Part shown: one piece after another, positions 61,551 through 64,000 of the stretch
How the letters are laid out: each line of letters begins with the position of its first letter
Numbering within the stretch: the stretch's first letter is position 1
Origin: Mycolicibacterium neoaurum VKM Ac-1815D
Lineage (GTDB): Bacteria > Actinomycetota > Actinomycetes > Mycobacteriales > Mycobacteriaceae
Assembly (NCBI RefSeq): GCF_000317305.3
Contig: NC_023036.2
Location: 2,914,001 to 2,978,000 of the forward strand
Length of the DNA: 64,000 bases
Direction of reading: 5' to 3'
Notes under the pieces: generated by a model
Seen by the model: only the letters and a program-made list of their open reading frames with translations
Database searches by the model: none
Told to the model about the DNA's origin: nothing
Program-made: the position numbers and the translations under genes

Positions 61551-62432
61551 ATGAGCTCACTGCACGGCAAGGTCGTCTTCATCACCGGGGGAGCGCGCGG
61601 GGTGGGCGCCGAAGTGGCCCGCAGGTTGCGCCGCAAGGGCGCCAAATTGGTGCTCACCGATCTCGATGCGGCGCCGCTGGACGACCTGGCCACCGAACTT
61701 GGTGGTGACGCCCACGTATTGACGGTGCTGGCGGACGTCCGCGATCTGGCGGCCATGCAGAGCGCCGCCGATGCCGCCGTGGCGCATTTCGGCGGTATCG
61801 ACATCGTGCTCGCCAACGCGGGTATCGCCAGCTTCGGCTCGGTGCTGGCCGTCGATCCCGAGGCATTCAGACGCGTCATCGACATCAACATCATGGGCGT
61901 GTTCAACACGGTGCGGGCGACGCTGCCCTCGATCATCGAGCGGCGGGGCTACGTCCTCGTGGTGTCCTCACTGGCCGCGTTCACCTCGGCGCCCGGCCTC
62001 GCGGCCTATCACACCTCCAAGGCCGGTGCGGAGTACTTCGCGAACACCCTGCGCCTGGAGGTCGCCCATCACGGCGTGGACGTCGGCTCGGCGCACATGA
62101 GCTGGATCGACACCCCGCTGGTGCAGGACGCCAAGGCCGACCTGTCGGCGTTCCGGGAGATGCTGTCCAAACTGATGCCACCGCTGAATCGGACCACCAC
62201 CGTCGAGGCGTGCGGGGCAGCCTTCGTCAAGGGCATCGAGGGCCGCAAGAAACGGATCTACTGCCCACGGTGGGTGGGTGCGTTCCGCTGGATCCGGCCA
62301 CTGGTGTCCACCCCGCTCGCCGAACGCGACATCCGCACATTCACCCCGGAACTGCTGCCACGCCTGGATGCCGAGGCCGCCGCACTGGGACGGTCGGTCA
62401 GCGCGCGGATCGAGGCGCTGGAGAAGCCCTGA
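61551..62432 (+). CDS. Short-chain dehydrogenase/reductase
   Basis: 293 residues. The NAD(P) motif is ITGGARGVGAEVA, the structural NAG is in VLANAGIAS, and the catalytic Ser and Tyr-x3-Lys are in VVSSLAAFTSAPGLAAYHTSKAG. The C-terminal part (RKKRIYCPRWVGAFRWIRPL) is typical of mycobacterial SDRs like the one after mshC (Rv2129c by memory). Substrate unknown. ATG 61551 is chosen over a TTG three codons earlier. Confidence 0.9.
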   Translation: MSSLHGKVVFITGGARGVGAEVARRLRRKGAKLVLTDLDAAPLDDLATELGGDAHVLTVLADVRDLAAMQSAADAAVAHFGGIDIVLANAGIASFGSVLAVDPEAFRRVIDINIMGVFNTVRATLPSIIERRGYVLVVSSLAAFTSAPGLAAYHTSKAGAEYFANTLRLEVAHHGVDVGSAHMSWIDTPLVQDAKADLSAFREMLSKLMPPLNRTTTVEACGAAFVKGIEGRKKRIYCPRWVGAFRWIRPLVSTPLAERDIRTFTPELLPRLDAEAAALGRSVSARIEALEKP

Positions 62433-62458
62433 CGACCGCGGTGCTGGTCGGGCTCGGC

Positions 62459-63328
62459 CTACCGGCCTCGGCGCCGTAGGTACCGCTCGAACTCCGCGGC
62501 CAGCGCATCCCCGTCGATCTTGCCGAGCGCGTCGTTCATATCGACCTCGGCATCCCCGCGTTCCTCAAGGGACTGCACGTACTCGGCGATCTCGTCGTCC
62601 TCGGCGGTCATCTCGGTCACGGCCTGTTCCCATTCCTCGGCCGCACTGGGCAGGTCGGCCAGCGGCACCTCGATGTCGAGCACATCCTCGACGCGGCGCA
62701 ACAGCGCCACGGTGGCCTTGGGGTTCGGCGGTTGTGACACGTAGTGCGGCACCGCCGCCCAGAACGTCACCGCGGGTATCCCGGCCTGCACGCAGGCGTC
62801 CTGGAACACTCCGGCGATCCCGGTAGGTCCCTCATAGCGGGTCTCTTCCAGCCCGAAGAACTTGGCCGAGTCGGCGGAATAGGCGGCACCGGAGACCGGG
62901 ACCGGACGGGTGTGCGGGGTATCGGCCAGCAGCGCACCCAGGATCACCACGGTGTCGACGTTCAGCTTGTCGGCGATCGCCAGCAACTCGGCGCAGAACG
63001 TGCGCCACCGCATATTGGGTTCGACGCCGTGCATGAGCACGATATCGCGGTCACTGCCGGGCGGGCGGCAGTGCGAGATGCGCATCGACGGCCAGACGAG
63101 CTCCCTGGTCACGCCGTCGATCTGCCGGATCACCGGGCGATTGACCTGGTAGTCGTAATACGTCTCGTCGTCGATCTCGACGATGGTCTCGGCCTCCCAG
63201 ATCGAGTCGAGGTGTTCGAGCGCACCGCTGGCCGCATCACCGGCGTCGTTCCAGCCCTCGAAGGCTGCGACGATGACGGTGTTCTGCAGGTTCGGCAGGC
63301 GGGGGCCACTCGCATCCGACGGTGTCAC
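62459..63328 (-). CDS. PAC2 family protein
   Basis: 289 residues. PAC2 family features: TVIVAAFEGWNDAGDAASGALEHLD, HGVEPNMRWRTFCAELLAIA, VVILGALLADTPHTRPVPV and GIAGVFQDACVQAGIPAVTFWAAVPHYV. The family includes proteasome assembly chaperones in eukaryotes; mycobacterial members (Rv2125 by memory) have no firm role, though actinobacteria do have proteasomes. GTG start at 63326-63328. It converges with the SDR gene. Confidence 0.88.
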   Translation of the reverse strand: MTPSDASGPRLPNLQNTVIVAAFEGWNDAGDAASGALEHLDSIWEAETIVEIDDETYYDYQVNRPVIRQIDGVTRELVWPSMRISHCRPPGSDRDIVLMHGVEPNMRWRTFCAELLAIADKLNVDTVVILGALLADTPHTRPVPVSGAAYSADSAKFFGLEETRYEGPTGIAGVFQDACVQAGIPAVTFWAAVPHYVSQPPNPKATVALLRRVEDVLDIEVPLADLPSAAEEWEQAVTEMTAEDDEIAEYVQSLEERGDAEVDMNDALGKIDGDALAAEFERYLRRRGR

Positions 63329-63620
63329 TCTGCCAGCGTAAGCCCTGACCGGCGGTCGTGAGTCCTGCCGGGCCGCGTGGCGAACGGGCATCGGTCGCCT
63401 GTGTGCGCTCGGGCGGGCGGCAAACCCGGTTGACGGGCCCGATTACCCTGTTCCCATGGTTGCCGACACCGTCGTCGGCGAGCCCGTCGAGACGAAATAT
63501 GTTCGGCGGCAATCGCGTTGATCATGATTGCCGTGTGGTTGCCGACAAGGCCCTGGTCAGGGTCGGTGCCGGCGACATCATGGGCGTCCGGACGTCGTTT
63601 GGGGGACGACGTAGACTTTT

Positions 63621-63701
63621 CTCCGTCGAGAGGCGTTGCAACGGCTACCAGGGGGTCGAAAGCCCGGGTATCCGCCACGCTCGGCAGAGTCAAGGACGCC
63701 T
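63621..63701 (+). ncRNA. S-adenosylhomocysteine (SAH) riboswitch of metH
   Basis: CTCCGTCGAG (63621-63630) pairs with CTCGGCAGAG (63680-63689) in nine of ten positions (P1). Inside, AGGCGTTGCAACGG continues as in the SAH aptamer; CGGCTACC/GGTATCCG makes P2, and CCACGCTCGG matches the aptamer's 3' core. AGGCGT (63631-63636) can pair with ACGCCT (63696-63701) as the pseudoknot. It ends nine bases before the metH ribosome site GGAAGGAG. SAH binding normally turns expression on, removing homocysteine by methionine synthesis. Confidence 0.78.
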
Positions 63702-63722
63702 TCCGTCATGGAAGGAGTGCAT

Positions 63723-64000
63723 GTGACCGCTGCGACATCTGGCACCTCAGCGACGCCGACCGGCACTGGAACGACCGGAACTGGAACGACCGGGTTCCCG
63801 CCGAACATCCGGCCCGACTGCACCGCCGAGCTGACGGCCGCACTCAACCAGCGGATCATGGTGATCGACGGCGCGATGGGTACGGCAATCCAACGTGACC
63901 GCCCCGACGAGGCCGGCTACCGCGGCGACCGGTTCACCGAATGGCCGACGGCGCTGCAGGGCAACAATGACCTGCTCAACCTGACCCAGCCGCAGATCAT
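63723..64000 (+). CDS. metH: Methionine synthase, cobalamin-dependent (5' part, runs off the window)
   Basis: The first 92 residues and part of the next codon are present. After a low-complexity Thr/Gly-rich lead, RIMVIDGAMGTAIQRD and GNNDLLNLTQPQI are the start of the homocysteine S-methyltransferase domain of MetH. GTG 63723 overlaps an ATG by one base (CATGTG) and has GGAAGGAG upstream, so GTG is the start. It uses B12, which links it with the cobalamin-riboswitch unit at 46635-48652. Confidence 0.92.
   Translation, partial: MTAATSGTSATPTGTGTTGTGTTGFPPNIRPDCTAELTAALNQRIMVIDGAMGTAIQRDRPDEAGYRGDRFTEWPTALQGNNDLLNLTQPQI

Overview
This window is chromosomal DNA from a fast-growing mycobacterium (Mycolicibacterium-like). 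The pointers are high GC content, abundant GTG/TTG starts and ATGA/GTGA stop-start overlaps, the tail of an mce operon with two Mce-associated membrane proteins, the mycothiol ligase mshC, a deazaflavin-type nitroreductase beside hisD, and gene orders that I remember from the M. tuberculosis his-trp-lgt region and the M20 peptidase to metH region. No database search was possible; family names rest on motifs and recall.

Layout. 1-2759 (+) is the end of an mce lipid-import operon. 2781-8327 (-) is a fully overlapping four-gene unit: acyl-CoA synthetase, molybdopterin oxidoreductase, ferredoxin and ferredoxin-NADP reductase. 8615-15365 (+) continues the theme with an FMN/2Fe-2S oxygenase reductase, a cytochrome P450, an SCP2-type sterol carrier, a zinc alcohol dehydrogenase and two regulators (PucR-type and GAF-LuxR). 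Together these look like a lipid or terpenoid/steroid oxidation locus. 15366-15798 holds a decayed IS3-type remnant. 15799-18730 (-) has a PrsW-type membrane protease pair, a LysE exporter and a nitroreductase.

18776-25216 (+) is the histidine operon (hisD-hisC-hisB-hisH-priA-impA-hisF-hisI), followed directly by a two-gene restriction-modification module (25252-27865). A GntR regulator/ABC ATPase pair (27862-29330, -) diverges from leuA, which has a leucine-rich leader peptide and an attenuator. bcpB (-) diverges from trpE; the tryptophan genes trpE, a membrane protein, trpC, trpB and trpA then run into lgt, whose acidic C-terminal tail contains repeats. There is no trpF in the window, which fits priA serving both pathways.

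38876-40466 is a frameshifted DUF222-HNH gene. Then come narK and a nitrate reductase fused to a CysJ-like flavoprotein, with a strong stem-loop between them. 46635-48652 (-) is a cobalamin-riboswitch unit: a methyltransferase and a BtuF-like binding lipoprotein. ilvD, an XRE regulator and tRNA-Leu(GAG) follow.

51691-64000 is a conserved actinobacterial block: M20 peptidase, PEBP protein, pyrD/DUF5703/lppL, uppP, histidine phosphatase, DUF3090, a kinase-like protein, cysQ, mshC, an SDR, a PAC2 protein, and the start of metH preceded by an SAH-type riboswitch. Three metabolite-sensing leaders (leucine, cobalamin, SAH) bear on linked amino-acid and one-carbon metabolism.
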